Shown here in pieces: positions 1 to 8,170 of a stretch of 64,000 nt of DNA (position 1 is the stretch's first letter; the number at the start of each line of letters is the position of its first letter). The DNA lies in the NCBI RefSeq assembly GCF_014621695.1, contig NZ_CP061281.1:2976001-3040000 (forward strand), written 5' to 3'. The notes below the pieces were generated by a model that was not told the origin of the DNA, searched no databases, and was given only the letters and a program-made list of their open reading frames with translations. Both the position numbers and the translations under genes were made by a program. Source of the DNA: Streptomyces xanthii (GTDB lineage Bacteria > Actinomycetota > Actinomycetes > Streptomycetales > Streptomycetaceae).

Positions 1-562
1 TCAGCCGCAGCGACGGCTTCGGCGGAAAGATGTAGGTGCCGCGGGCGATGTACTCCTTCAGCACGTCGTTCTGGATCGTGCCCGTCAGCCGGTCCGCCGG
101 CACCCCCTGCTCCTCCGCCACCAGCTGATACAGCAGGAGGAGAAGCGAGGCGGGAGCGTTGATCGTCATCGACGTGGAGACCTTGTCCAGCGGAATCCCG
201 TCGAACAGCACCCGCATGTCGTCGATCGAGTCGATCGCCACACCCACCTTGCCGACCTCACCCGACGCGATCGGCGCGTCCGAGTCGTGCCCCATCTGCG
301 TCGGCAGGTCGAAGGCGACCGACAGACCCATCGTCCCGTTCCCGATGAGCTGCTTGTAGCGGGCGTTGGACTCGGTGGCCGTACCGAAACCCGCGTACTG
401 GCGCATGGTCCACGGCCGGCCCGTGTACATCGACGGGTACACACCCCGCGTGAACGGATAGGCGCCGGGCTCCCCCAGCTTGCTGTCCGGGTCCCAGCCG
501 TCCAGCGCGGCCGGGCCGTACACCGGCTCGATGGGCAGTCCGGACTCGGATTCGCGCGCCAT
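1..562 (-). CDS. Methylmalonyl-CoA mutase-family large subunit, N-terminal part (cut by window edge)
   Basis: Only the first 187 codons lie in the window; the frame is still open at base 1. The protein begins [16 protein letters not shown] and contains the motifs typical of the substrate-binding TIM barrel of B12-dependent acyl-CoA mutases ([60 protein letters not shown]). These enzymes isomerise methylmalonyl-CoA and succinyl-CoA or related acyl-CoAs using adenosylcobalamin. The ATG at 562 follows a GGAGG seven bases upstream. The cobalamin-binding region would be outside the window, so I cannot say whether this is a fused enzyme or a separate large subunit, nor which acyl-CoA it uses. Confidence 0.9.
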   Translation of the reverse strand, partial: MARESESGLPIEPVYGPAALDGWDPDSKLGEPGAYPFTRGVYPSMYTGRPWTMRQYAGFGTATESNARYKQLIGNGTMGLSVAFDLPTQMGHDSDAPIASGEVGKVGVAIDSIDDMRVLFDGIPLDKVSTSMTINAPASLLLLLYQLVAEEQGVPADRLTGTIQNDVLKEYIARGTYIFPPKPSLRL

Positions 563-777
563 GGTGGTGCCTCCAGCGGTGTGACGGACCGTGCTAGCCG
601 ACCTTCGCGACGGACTGTAGCGGCGGGCCTGCGGGGAGTGGAGTGGCCCACGCTGGGACCTTGCTCACAGACTCGCACGGGCCGTGTGACGCTGCCTCCG
701 CGCCGCGTTCGCAACCATTTACGCTCGGGCAGCATCTGTGCAGACAAGAGAGAACGGCGCGACGGGCGGGGGACGCC

Positions 778-1665
778 ATGCGGACAGCTGTCACAAGGAA
801 TTCCATCCGGGCCACACTGTCGGTCGCCGGCGTGCTGGCGCTGGTCGGCGGGTGCACGGCGCAGGCCGTGCAGACCGACGGGCACGCGAAGCCCCCCGGC
901 ACCACGGCCACCGGCACCACTCCGGGCGCCGCCTCCTCCGGCCCGGCCTCGCCGAGGCCGGCCGCGAAGTCCTCCGCGCCCAACGCCGCCGCGTCCGACG
1001 ACGCCAAGCCCTCCGCCTCGCCGACGCCCGCGCCCAGGACCCTGTACAAGCCGGGCGACCAGGGCAAGGGCGTGCGGGAGCTGCAGGCCCGGCTGCGTCA
1101 GGTGGCCTGGCTGTTCGAGGGGCCGACGGGCACGTACGGGCCGGCGACGACCCGGGCCGTCAAGGGTTTCCAGGGCAAGCGCGGCCTGCCCCGGACCGGC
1201 ACGACGGACTCGGTGACCTGGGAGCGGCTGCTGAAGATGACGCACACGCCGACCCGCGACGAGCTGTACGCGGCGGGCGGGCAGCCGGCGGCGAAGCCGG
1301 ATCCGCGCTGCATGACGGGCCGCGTGATGTGCATCAGCAAGACCAGCCGGACCCTGACCTGGATGATCGACGGCAAGCGGCTGATGACGACGGACGTGCG
1401 CTTCGGCTCGCAGTACACGCCGACCCGCGAGGGCGTCTTCCACGTGGACTTCAAGTCCCGGCACCACGTCTCGACGATCTACCACACGCCCATGCCGTAC
1501 GCGATGTTCTTCAGCGGCGGCCAGGCCGTGCACTACTCGTCGGACTTCGCGGCCCGCGGCTACGCGGGAGCCTCGCACGGCTGTGTGAACGTGCGGGACG
1601 AGGCGAAGATCGCGTCCCTCTTCAATCAGGTCCGCACCGGCGACAAGGTGGTCGTCTACTGGTGA
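778..1665 (+). CDS. Lipoprotein L,D-transpeptidase (YkuD) with peptidoglycan-binding domain
   Basis: Predicted 295-residue exported lipoprotein. It has a signal peptide with a lipobox ending LVGGC (Cys26), a Pro/Ala/Ser-rich linker to about residue 80, a PG_binding_1 domain (about 85-150, including GPATTRAVKGFQ), and a C-terminal YkuD domain with the catalytic motif SHGCVNV (Cys269). Such enzymes form 3-3 cross-links or attach proteins to peptidoglycan outside the membrane. The ATG at 778 is preferred over the in-frame upstream start at 643 because it follows a G-rich ribosome site and directly gives a lipoprotein signal. It stands alone and ends before a strong hairpin. Confidence 0.92.
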   Translation: MRTAVTRNSIRATLSVAGVLALVGGCTAQAVQTDGHAKPPGTTATGTTPGAASSGPASPRPAAKSSAPNAAASDDAKPSASPTPAPRTLYKPGDQGKGVRELQARLRQVAWLFEGPTGTYGPATTRAVKGFQGKRGLPRTGTTDSVTWERLLKMTHTPTRDELYAAGGQPAAKPDPRCMTGRVMCISKTSRTLTWMIDGKRLMTTDVRFGSQYTPTREGVFHVDFKSRHHVSTIYHTPMPYAMFFSGGQAVHYSSDFAARGYAGASHGCVNVRDEAKIASLFNQVRTGDKVVVYW

Positions 1666-1699
1666 GCCCGCACTCGGGGGCTGAGGCGGAAGAGGAGAG

Positions 1700-1738
1700 G
1701 GCGTGGGTGGGACCGGGGGAACGTGTCCCACCCACGCC
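1700..1738 (+). terminator. Rho-independent-like hairpin after the L,D-transpeptidase gene
   Basis: A perfect 14-bp inverted repeat (1700-1713 with 1725-1738) with an 11-base loop lies 35 bases after the stop. There is no clear U tract, as is usual in Streptomyces. Confidence 0.7.
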
Positions 1739-1881
1739 GGTGGCACAGAGCCGCAGGTACGGGGGGAACCCCGGCTCGTGCACGGGCCGATGACCAGTCG
1801 GCTCACTCAGTACTGCGCCACCTGCCCGAAAAACGTCACACCCCGAGTGAACCTTTTTTCGCGAACGTGCATCCGCGCAGG

Positions 1882-2979
1882 TCAGCGCGCGGGTACGGGG
1901 TCGGGCGCGACGGATTCCGCGGGCGCCACGGCCGTGGCCGAGACCGTGCGGACCGGGATGACGGGGCGTGCCCCGTAGGCCGACGAGCCGGACGCGTCCG
2001 GTGAGGACGTGGGGGTGACGGTGGGCAGGGCGGGCGGCTGGTCGCCGCCTTCGCCGTCGTCGTTGCCGTCCTCGTCCTCGTCGCCGGTCTTGCCGCCGTT
2101 GTCCGAGCCCTCGTCCCCGGAGCCCTCGGGCTGACCGAGGACGCGGTCGCAGAAGCGGCCGAGGTCGGTGCCGGCGCGCCCGGACTCCTTCATGGACTCG
2201 CGCAGCTGCCGCTTCTCGTCCGCGCCGATCTCGCCGGTGCGGTACTTGGCGCAGGTCTCGGTGATCCGGCGGCGCAGCGCGTCGGAGCCGCGGGCCGGGT
2301 CGGTCGCCTCGTTGCCGGGCGAGGCGCTGGGCGCCGTGCCGCCGCGGGGGTCCTTCGACGCGTCGCGGCCGTCGCGGGCGTCGGGCGAGCCGGAGGGGCC
2401 GTCCGAGGTCCGTTCGCCGTCGGGCACGGCCTCGCCGCGTTCGGCCGCGCTGCCGGACGGCGAGACGAGCGGTTCCTCGGAGGGCGCGCTCGACACCGAT
2501 GTCGTGGGCGACGGATCGCTCCAGCCGTCGAAGGGCGAAGGCAGCACGCCGGTGCCCGCGGCGACGGCGACGCCGCCGACCATGCACGCGGCGACGGCGG
2601 CGGCGAGCCCGAACCGTACGGGCCGGCCCCAGCGCGGGCCGTGCCGGCCGTCGGGGCCGGGCCGGGCCGGTGCTCCGGCGGCGCCGCCGCGGTGCCGCCC
2701 GGCACGCGCGGTGCGGCCGGTGAGGGTCACGGGGGTGCCGAGGGCGGCGGCGCGCTCGCCCGCGGGGACCGCGCGGGCCTCCCGGAACGCCTTGAGCGCA
2801 GCGTCCTCACCGGGGAGTTCGCCGTCGGGTCCGGCCGGGAGCGCGGTCAGCGAGTCGAGCGCCGCGGTGAGCCGTCGGGCGTGCAGCGCGTCCTGTTCGG
2901 CGACGGCCTCCAGGGGCTCCCCGCGCAGCAGACGCTCCGCCGCCTCGCGGTCCAGCCACTTGTCGTGCTCGTCGGCCAT
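1882..2979 (-). CDS. Membrane-anchored protein partnered with ECF sigma factor, possible anti-sigma
   Basis: 365 residues. The N-terminal cytoplasmic part (to about 140) is charged; one transmembrane helix follows (around FGLAAAVAACMVGGVAVAAG); then a long extracytoplasmic Ser/Pro/Asp/Gly-rich region with a short conserved-looking segment containing CAKYRTGEIGADEKR. The ATG overlaps the stop of the sigma gene (ATGA), so the two are translationally coupled. Topology and coupling suggest a membrane regulator of the sigma factor, but I see no HxxxCxxC zinc anti-sigma motif, so this role is inferred. A shorter protein with the same layout follows the paralogous sigma gene at 3989-4693. Confidence 0.8.
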   Translation of the reverse strand: MADEHDKWLDREAAERLLRGEPLEAVAEQDALHARRLTAALDSLTALPAGPDGELPGEDAALKAFREARAVPAGERAAALGTPVTLTGRTARAGRHRGGAAGAPARPGPDGRHGPRWGRPVRFGLAAAVAACMVGGVAVAAGTGVLPSPFDGWSDPSPTTSVSSAPSEEPLVSPSGSAAERGEAVPDGERTSDGPSGSPDARDGRDASKDPRGGTAPSASPGNEATDPARGSDALRRRITETCAKYRTGEIGADEKRQLRESMKESGRAGTDLGRFCDRVLGQPEGSGDEGSDNGGKTGDEDEDGNDDGEGGDQPPALPTVTPTSSPDASGSSAYGARPVIPVRTVSATAVAPAESVAPDPVPAR

Positions 2980-3671
2980 CACATGTCCTTCTGCGTCCGC
3001 GTACGCGATTGCGTCACACCGGCGGACGTCACCGTGCTGGGTCTCGGGCCTCGTGGCCGGGGTACGGCCTCGAGCGAACCGGGGGTCTTCGGGTCGGCGC
3101 CGATCAGTTCGGCGAGCCGCTTCAGGCCGCGGTGCGCGGCGGTACGGACGGCGCCTGGGCGCTTGCCGAGGGTCTGGGCCGCGCTCTTCGCGTCGAGCCC
3201 GACGACGACCCGCAGCACCACGGCCTCGGCCTGGTCCTGCGGGAGCTGGGCGATGAGCGCCATGGTGTCGCCGGTGGAGAGCAGCTCCATCGCCTCGTCG
3301 GCGGTGTCGGCGGTCGCGGGTCGGCCGGTGAGTTCGGTCTCGTCGCCGCCGATGGCGGGCCGGCGTCCCCGCATGCGTATGTGGTCCAGGGCGCGGTTGC
3401 GGGCTATGCGGGCGGCCCAGCCGCGGAAGCGGTCGGCGTCGCCCTCGAAGCGGTCGAGGTCGCGGGCGATCTGCAGCCACGCCTCGGAGGCGACGTCCTC
3501 CGCGTCCGGCTCGCCCACGAGTGTGCGTACGTATCCGAGCAACCTCGGGTGCACGGTGCGGTACACAGTGCGGAAAGCGCTCTCGTCCCCGCCCTGCGCC
3601 GCAAGCACCGCGGCGGTCAGCTCCGCGTCGTCCCCCAGCACTCCCAGTCCCTGCCTGCCCCATCCGGCCAA
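2979..3671 (-). CDS. ECF-type RNA polymerase sigma factor (downstream copy)
   Basis: 230 residues with sigma region 2 (about 30-95; AEDVASEAWLQIARDLDRF and FRGWAARIARNRALDHIR) and region 4.2 (about 135-190; LPQDQAEAVVLRVVVGLD, then the helix-turn-helix with RPGAVRTAAHRGLKRL). The roughly 40-residue tail after region 4 has no recognised domain. The proposed start is a TTG after GGGGG; a GTG ten codons in is possible. It is clearly paralogous to 4690-5301, roughly 60% identical over region 2 by eye. Together with the downstream membrane gene it forms the second of two tandem sigma/membrane pairs. Confidence 0.88.
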   Translation of the reverse strand: MAGWGRQGLGVLGDDAELTAAVLAAQGGDESAFRTVYRTVHPRLLGYVRTLVGEPDAEDVASEAWLQIARDLDRFEGDADRFRGWAARIARNRALDHIRMRGRRPAIGGDETELTGRPATADTADEAMELLSTGDTMALIAQLPQDQAEAVVLRVVVGLDAKSAAQTLGKRPGAVRTAAHRGLKRLAELIGADPKTPGSLEAVPRPRGPRPSTVTSAGVTQSRTRTQKDM

Positions 3672-3988
3672 GTAGCGCCCCCGGCGCGAACCTGCACGCT
3701 ACGGCTTGAAACACCCCACGTCCATGTTTGTACAACGAGCAACCAGAGAGTCACACGGCGGGGTGTGACAGAAAACGCACCCGCGGCGCTGAAGGAAGTA
3801 CGGGCCGCTCGCGACCCGTACCGCGCGGCGGCCGGGGTCTCTCCTGTGGGGGGTGGCGACCCCGGCCGTCCCGTATGCGGAGGGTGTTCCGGAGGCCCGT
3901 CCGGAGGGCCGGTCGGCAGGTCTTCACACCGCCCCCGCCGAAGTTCCACGCGGGCGTTCCCGAGAATTCGCCGTACCGGAACCGCCGG
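3672..3988. promoter_or_regulatory. Spacer between two sigma/membrane pairs; likely sigma promoter region with inverted repeat
   Basis: 317 bases without a convincing gene. It is downstream of the membrane gene ending at 3989 and upstream of the sigma gene starting at 3671. A perfect 7-bp inverted repeat (GTCACAC and GTGTGAC, 3750-3769, 6-base gap) sits about 80 bases before the sigma start, next to an AT-richer stretch where a promoter would be expected. Whether the repeat is an operator or an RNA hairpin is open. Confidence 0.45.
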
Positions 3989-4693
3989 CTACGGCTGGTG
4001 GCCCTTGCCGGCGCCGCCCGGACCGGAACCCGAGCCGACCGGACCGGAACCCGAACCGGAACCCGAGCCGCCCGGACCCGAGTCGCCCGCGCCCGTGCCA
4101 CCGCCGCCGCCGCCGGAACCTCCCGCGCCGTTCGCGTTGTTCCCCGCCCCGCCCGTGGTGCCGCCGGAGCCCGGGTTCCCGGGTCCGCCCCTGCCGCCGG
4201 ACGCGCCGGTGCCGCCGGGCCGGTCGTGGCCCGTACCGGTCGCCGTCGGCTCGGCGCAGTCCTCCACGGCCCGCTCGGACCGCTCGGTGCCGCGCCCGTC
4301 CTCGTACGAGGCACAGGGGCCGGACGCCCGCCCGGACGGGGGCGGGGTGTGCGGGCCGGTGCCGGGGCGGCCGGGTGCGGTCGACGTCGGCGCGGGGCGC
4401 GGCGCGGGCCGGTCCGCTCCGGGGTCCGGGGCGTCGCCGATGCCGGCGACGGCGACGCCGCCCACGGCGAGGCTCGCCAGCGCGGCGCCGACGGCAGCCC
4501 GCGCGGACCAGCGCGTGCGGCGGCGCCGCGGGCGCCAGTCGTCGCGGCGGCGGGGCCGCGCGTCGAGGGCGCCCGCGTCTCGGGCGGCCCGGAACGCGGC
4601 GCGGGCCAGCCGTTCGCCCTCGGGATCGGGTTCCGGCGGGCGTACGGCCGCGGCCAGCGCCTCGCCCACGGGGTCGGGGATCTGCTCGGTCAT
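3989..4693 (-). CDS. Membrane-anchored protein partnered with ECF sigma factor (upstream copy)
   Basis: 234 residues: an acidic N-terminus (MTEQIPDPVGEALAAAV), an Arg-rich stretch, one transmembrane helix (about 68-85, ending GGVAVAG), then a proline-rich and finally extremely Gly/Ser-rich extracytoplasmic tail. The start overlaps the preceding sigma gene by four bases (ATGA). It shares topology and the GGVAVA helix end with the protein at 1882-2979 but is shorter. The glycine-rich tail is encoded by low-complexity DNA around 4000-4130. The role as sigma partner is inferred from coupling; no known anti-sigma motif is seen. Confidence 0.78.
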   Translation of the reverse strand: MTEQIPDPVGEALAAAVRPPEPDPEGERLARAAFRAARDAGALDARPRRRDDWRPRRRRTRWSARAAVGAALASLAVGGVAVAGIGDAPDPGADRPAPRPAPTSTAPGRPGTGPHTPPPSGRASGPCASYEDGRGTERSERAVEDCAEPTATGTGHDRPGGTGASGGRGGPGNPGSGGTTGGAGNNANGAGGSGGGGGGTGAGDSGPGGSGSGSGSGPVGSGSGPGGAGKGHQP

Positions 4694-5301
4694 CTCGACT
4701 CACCCAGCGTGGGCGGGCCCTCATCCGTCACACCGCCGAGGTCACGGGCGAGTCGGCGCAGCCCCCGGTACGCGGCCGTGCGGACCGCGCCGGGGCGTTT
4801 TCCGAGGACGCGGGCGGCGGCCGGTCCGTCGAGGCCGACGACGACCCGCAGCAGCACGGCCTCGCCCTGGTCGCGCGGGAGTCCGGCGATCAGGTCGAGG
4901 GCCCGCCGGGTGGAGAGCGTCTCCATGGCCTGCTCGGCGGTGTTGTGCGCGGCGGGCAGATCGTGCAGGTCCTGTTCGAGCGCGGTGGCCTGCGGCCGGG
5001 TGCGGCGGCGGCGCAGCAGGTCGAGGGCGCGGTGCCGGGCGATGGTCGCGGTCCAGCCGCGGAAGCCCGCGCCGTCTCCGCGGAACCGCCCCAGGTCGCG
5101 GGCGATCTCCAGCCACGCGTCGGCGGCCACGTCCTCGGCGTCGTCCCCGACGAGACCGCGCAGATAGCCGAGCAGGCCGGGCTGGACCAGCCGGTAGGCC
5201 ACGGCGAAGGCGTCCTCGTCCCCCGTCTGGGCCCGCTCGACGGCTGCGCCCAACTCCCCGTCGCGCTCCTTCGCGCGCCGGGGTTCCCCTCCCTGGCCCA
5301 A
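4690..5301 (-). CDS. ECF-type RNA polymerase sigma factor (upstream copy)
   Basis: About 203 residues from a TTG start preceded by GAGG at seven bases; an in-frame GTG at 5364 would add 21 residues but lacks a good ribosome site. Region 2 (AEDVAADAWLEIARDLGRF, FRGWTATIARHRALDLLR) and region 4 (LPRDQGEAVLLRVVVGLD, RPGAVRTAAYRGLRRLA) are clear. The TTG start gives an N-terminus about as long as that of the paralogue at 2979-3671. It is followed by, and overlaps, its membrane partner gene. Confidence 0.87.
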   Translation of the reverse strand: MGQGGEPRRAKERDGELGAAVERAQTGDEDAFAVAYRLVQPGLLGYLRGLVGDDAEDVAADAWLEIARDLGRFRGDGAGFRGWTATIARHRALDLLRRRRTRPQATALEQDLHDLPAAHNTAEQAMETLSTRRALDLIAGLPRDQGEAVLLRVVVGLDGPAAARVLGKRPGAVRTAAYRGLRRLARDLGGVTDEGPPTLGESR

Positions 5302-5499
5302 CCGCTTTCCTCTTCGTACGACGACAAGTACGCACCGATGCGTACGGAACGACGACCTCGGCACCCCGTGCGGGGCGCCGCCGTCGGCTCCGCCCCCATG
5401 CCGATCAGCGCCGGAACGCGCGGAAACGTCACAGAAGCGCGGTCCGCGCGGCCCGAACCCGCCTTCCCCGTGCGGGAGTTGCGGCCGGGCGGCGCCGGA

Positions 5500-6381
5500 T
5501 CAGGCCTCGAACACCGAGCCCTCGTCCGCGGGCAGCTCCACGATCTGCGCGGCCGGGGGCCTGCGCACCGTCAGCGGCTCCCCGTAGCCGGAGAAGCGCA
5601 TCTTCCCCTTGATCTGTTCGGAGTCCATCTCGAGGCTGCGCAGGTACGGCTTCCCGGCGGCGTCCACGTAGGCGGAGCCGAGGTCCTCGTCGCCCTGGGG
5701 CGGGAGCAGCGGGATGACGCGGCGTCCGTCGCGGCGCTCCTCGGGCAGGTCCCGGGTGCCGCTGGTGTCGGCCGCCTGTGCGCCGAGCACCTGGCCCATC
5801 GTGCACACCTTGGCGAGGGCGTCGGCGCCCTTGGGGCCGGCGGGCACGTGCACGTACTTGCCCCGGACGAGGGCGAGGCGCTCGCGGATGCGCTGGGACA
5901 CGGCGGGACCGCGGGTGTCGGCCATGGCCTGCCACTCGGCCAGCGCGCGGTCGCTGTAGCTCATGTACACCTCGGGCCCGTCGTCCTTCGCGCCCTCGGC
6001 GAGGACGATCAGGTCGCCGCTCGCGCCCGGTCCGCCGTCCATGGTGCCGGTGCAGTTGCCCGCACGGTCCATGCGCAGGTCGGCCTGGGCCCGCTTGCCG
6101 TGCTGGGTGATGTCCACGGTCATCCGCACCGAGCGGGCCTCGCCCAGCAGGGTGACCGCCTGGGACAGCAGCCGTTCGCCCCGGGTCTGCGTGAGCACGG
6201 CGGGCGGTTCGAGGTCGGCGAAGGCCTCGGCGGACCAGTTCCCGTCGGCGCCGGGCGCCGCGAGGGAGCTCGCGGTCAGGCTCTCGGACGGCACGGGGTG
6301 GAGGAGGACGCCCGCGCCGAGCAGCGCGAGGACGAAACCGCCGGTGAGCAGGGACCGGGTGGTCACAGTGCGGCGGCGCAT
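5500..6381 (-). CDS. Secreted LppX/LolA-like protein
   Basis: 293 residues with an N-terminal signal or anchor (MRRRTVTTRSLLTGGFVLALLG) and no lipobox Cys. The mature part resembles LppX/LprG-like proteins (SVRMTVDITQHGK, then RAGNCTGTM, EVYMSYSD, KYVHVPAG, LAKVCTMG). Two other genes here, at 7030-7959 and 56995-57927, appear to be distant paralogues. Such proteins bind lipids in mycobacteria, but their ligand in Streptomyces is unknown. The start follows GGAAGGAGG and lies inside the end of the upstream gene (19-base overlap), so the two are probably co-translated. Confidence 0.82.
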   Translation of the reverse strand: MRRRTVTTRSLLTGGFVLALLGAGVLLHPVPSESLTASSLAAPGADGNWSAEAFADLEPPAVLTQTRGERLLSQAVTLLGEARSVRMTVDITQHGKRAQADLRMDRAGNCTGTMDGGPGASGDLIVLAEGAKDDGPEVYMSYSDRALAEWQAMADTRGPAVSQRIRERLALVRGKYVHVPAGPKGADALAKVCTMGQVLGAQAADTSGTRDLPEERRDGRRVIPLLPPQGDEDLGSAYVDAAGKPYLRSLEMDSEQIKGKMRFSGYGEPLTVRRPPAAQIVELPADEGSVFEA

Positions 6382-6788
6382 GTGCGGCGCCTCCTTCCGG
6401 GGAGGGTCAGGTAGAAGGTCTGCAGCGACTCGGCGGCGCCCGCCTCGTAGCGGTTGACGACCTTGCCGAGGGGGCTGCGCACCCGCCCGTCCGGCATGCG
6501 TACGCCGACGTCCCGACCGAAGTAGTCGCGCTGGGACGGGTCGAAGGCGATCCACTCGGCGCCGGCCCGCCGCACGAGCACCTCGCCCACGTAGGCGCCG
6601 AGCCCGAAGAGCACGGCGTCGAGCTCGGGTCCGGGTGAGCTGCCCTGCCGCAGGCCGTCGACGATCCGGTCGACGACCCGCAGGCTGGCGACGGAGTAGT
6701 CGAGCGGCAGTCGCGCCGAGGCGACCCGGGCGACGAACGCCGCGGCGTGCCGGCGCATGTCGACAGGTCTGTGTTCCACCCCAGGCAT
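6363..6788 (-). CDS. Conserved-looking hypothetical protein
   Basis: 141 residues from the ATG at 6788, which has AAGGGG eight bases upstream; longer in-frame versions to 6899 exist but lack such a site. The protein is soluble. A helical N-terminal half includes LPLDYSVASLRVVDRIVDGLR; the second half has GLGAYVGEVLVRRAGAEWIA and RSPLGKVVNRYEAGAAESLQ, suggestive of a small alpha/beta fold. I do not recognise the family. It overlaps the secreted protein gene downstream by 19 bases. Confidence 0.75.
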   Translation of the reverse strand: MPGVEHRPVDMRRHAAAFVARVASARLPLDYSVASLRVVDRIVDGLRQGSSPGPELDAVLFGLGAYVGEVLVRRAGAEWIAFDPSQRDYFGRDVGVRMPDGRVRSPLGKVVNRYEAGAAESLQTFYLTLPGRRRRTCAAAL

Positions 6789-6976
6789 GTGGTGCACCCC
6801 TTGGTCCGGTCGTGGGGAGATGCGGTCGGACTCGACCCGCATTCCCCCAGCGCTCGGGCTCACCGGAACATCACACGTCACACACATGTCGCTTCTCACA
6901 CCGGAATGCGCCTGTGGCGTACAACCGTTCGCGCGTCTCGGACGTCGGGGCCGGTCACCGGGGAACCCTGGGGCTT

Positions 6977-7034
6977 CTAGGGCCTTTCTTTCGGATCAGG
7001 CGAGCCCAGCCTGATCCGAAAGAAGGGCCCTAGC
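6977..7034 (-). terminator. Very long hairpin terminator overlapping a stop codon
   Basis: A 25-bp inverted repeat with one mismatch (6977-7001 with 7010-7034, 8-base loop) spans the stop codon of the lipoprotein gene at 7030-7959. It separates that gene from the next one in the same direction. Stretches rich in T or A near the base of each arm could support termination on either strand. Confidence 0.85.
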
Positions 7035-7959
7035 GACCGGCGTCCGCGGGCAGCCGCACCGTGCCGTCGAAGACACCGCGGTTGTCCGCGCGCACGTCCT
7101 GCTTCACGGTGATGGCGCCGCCCTGGTACGGCACGTCGAAGGTGAACGCGAAGCGGTGCGCCGCGACGCGGTAGCCGTGCGCGGCGTCGAGCTCCCAGGT
7201 CTCCGTGGAGCGCGTGAGCCTGATCTGCGTCTCGGTCGCCGTGACCCCGGCGTCCCGCAGCTGGGCGAGCGTCGGGTCCAGCTCACGGGCGGCCTTCTTC
7301 AGCGCCGGGCGGGTCCGCGCGTCGGCCAGCGTCCAGCCGGAGGAGGTCACTTCGAGCCGCACCGTGCCGCCCGAGCGCCGCACCTTCGCGCTCTTCCCGT
7401 ACGCGGCGAACGCGTCGAGCCCCGCGACCGGGTCCTCCACGGCGTCGGCGATCGCGGGGTCGGTCACGGGTCCGCTGGTCCAGGCCCCGTTCTTCTTCAC
7501 ATGCCCGGTGCCGTCGACGACGTACACGGACTCGGGCTTGCGCTGCCCCTTACTGGTGGTCACCGAGCCGAGCTGTTCCACGGCGACGGGCGTGGTGGTG
7601 CGGTGCACGGTGGCGGTGTAGGTCGCTCCGGACGGGGCCTGTCCGCTCATGGTCGCGGACTCGCGGCCGTCGACGGCGAACGTCCAGCCGGCCTCGCCCG
7701 CCATCGCGCGCCGGGCGCGGGCGAGGTACTGCGCGGCGGTCCGGGGCGTCTTGGCCGCGGCGGCGGGGGCGCGGGTCGCGCCCGGGCGGCCGTCCGCGCG
7801 CTGGGTGCGCTCCGTGCGTGGGGAGTCGGAGCGGTGGTGCCCCTTGCGCCGGGAGTCGCCGGAGTGCGAGGCCGAGCAGCCGGACACGGCGAGGGTCGCG
7901 GCGGCGAGCGCGGCCAGGACGGCGGTGCGGCGATGACGTGTTGCGGGGAGCACGGGCAC
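7030..7959 (-). CDS. Lipoprotein, LppX/LprG-like
   Basis: 309 residues with a typical lipoprotein signal (lipobox LAVSGC near residue 28) and a charged linker. The domain contains LARARRAMAGEAGWTFAVDG, then threonine-rich beta strands and DPTLAQLRDAGVTATETQ. The layout fits LppX/LprG-type lipid- or glycolipid-carrying lipoproteins, but no ligand can be assigned. The first GTG (7959) is given; a GTG two codons later has better spacing from GAGG. It is transcribed divergently from the amidase gene at 8171 and ends in the long hairpin. Confidence 0.82.
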   Translation of the reverse strand: MPVLPATRHRRTAVLAALAAATLAVSGCSASHSGDSRRKGHHRSDSPRTERTQRADGRPGATRAPAAAAKTPRTAAQYLARARRAMAGEAGWTFAVDGRESATMSGQAPSGATYTATVHRTTTPVAVEQLGSVTTSKGQRKPESVYVVDGTGHVKKNGAWTSGPVTDPAIADAVEDPVAGLDAFAAYGKSAKVRRSGGTVRLEVTSSGWTLADARTRPALKKAARELDPTLAQLRDAGVTATETQIRLTRSTETWELDAAHGYRVAAHRFAFTFDVPYQGGAITVKQDVRADNRGVFDGTVRLPADAGR

Positions 7960-8170
7960 CTCGGGGGATCGCGAACGGGCCGGGGACCGGCCGGTCCCGT
8001 GGAAGCGGCCCGGTTATACAACGCGCGCCGGAACCCCCGCCAGCACGGGCACAAACCCCACCATTCCCCGCGCTCGCGTTCGGACCTGTGATGTTTCGGT
8101 GTACCCGCCCGCTGGATGGTGTGTGCCCACGTGACACGTGGGACCCATGTGACTTTCGAGGGGTGGGGCA
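7960..8170. promoter_or_regulatory. Divergent promoter region between lipoprotein and amidase genes
   Basis: 211 bases between two outward-facing genes. It contains short motifs such as CACGTGACACGTGGGACCC around 8128-8147, where CACGTG and ACACGTG repeat, but no promoter can be fixed with confidence. Confidence 0.4.
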
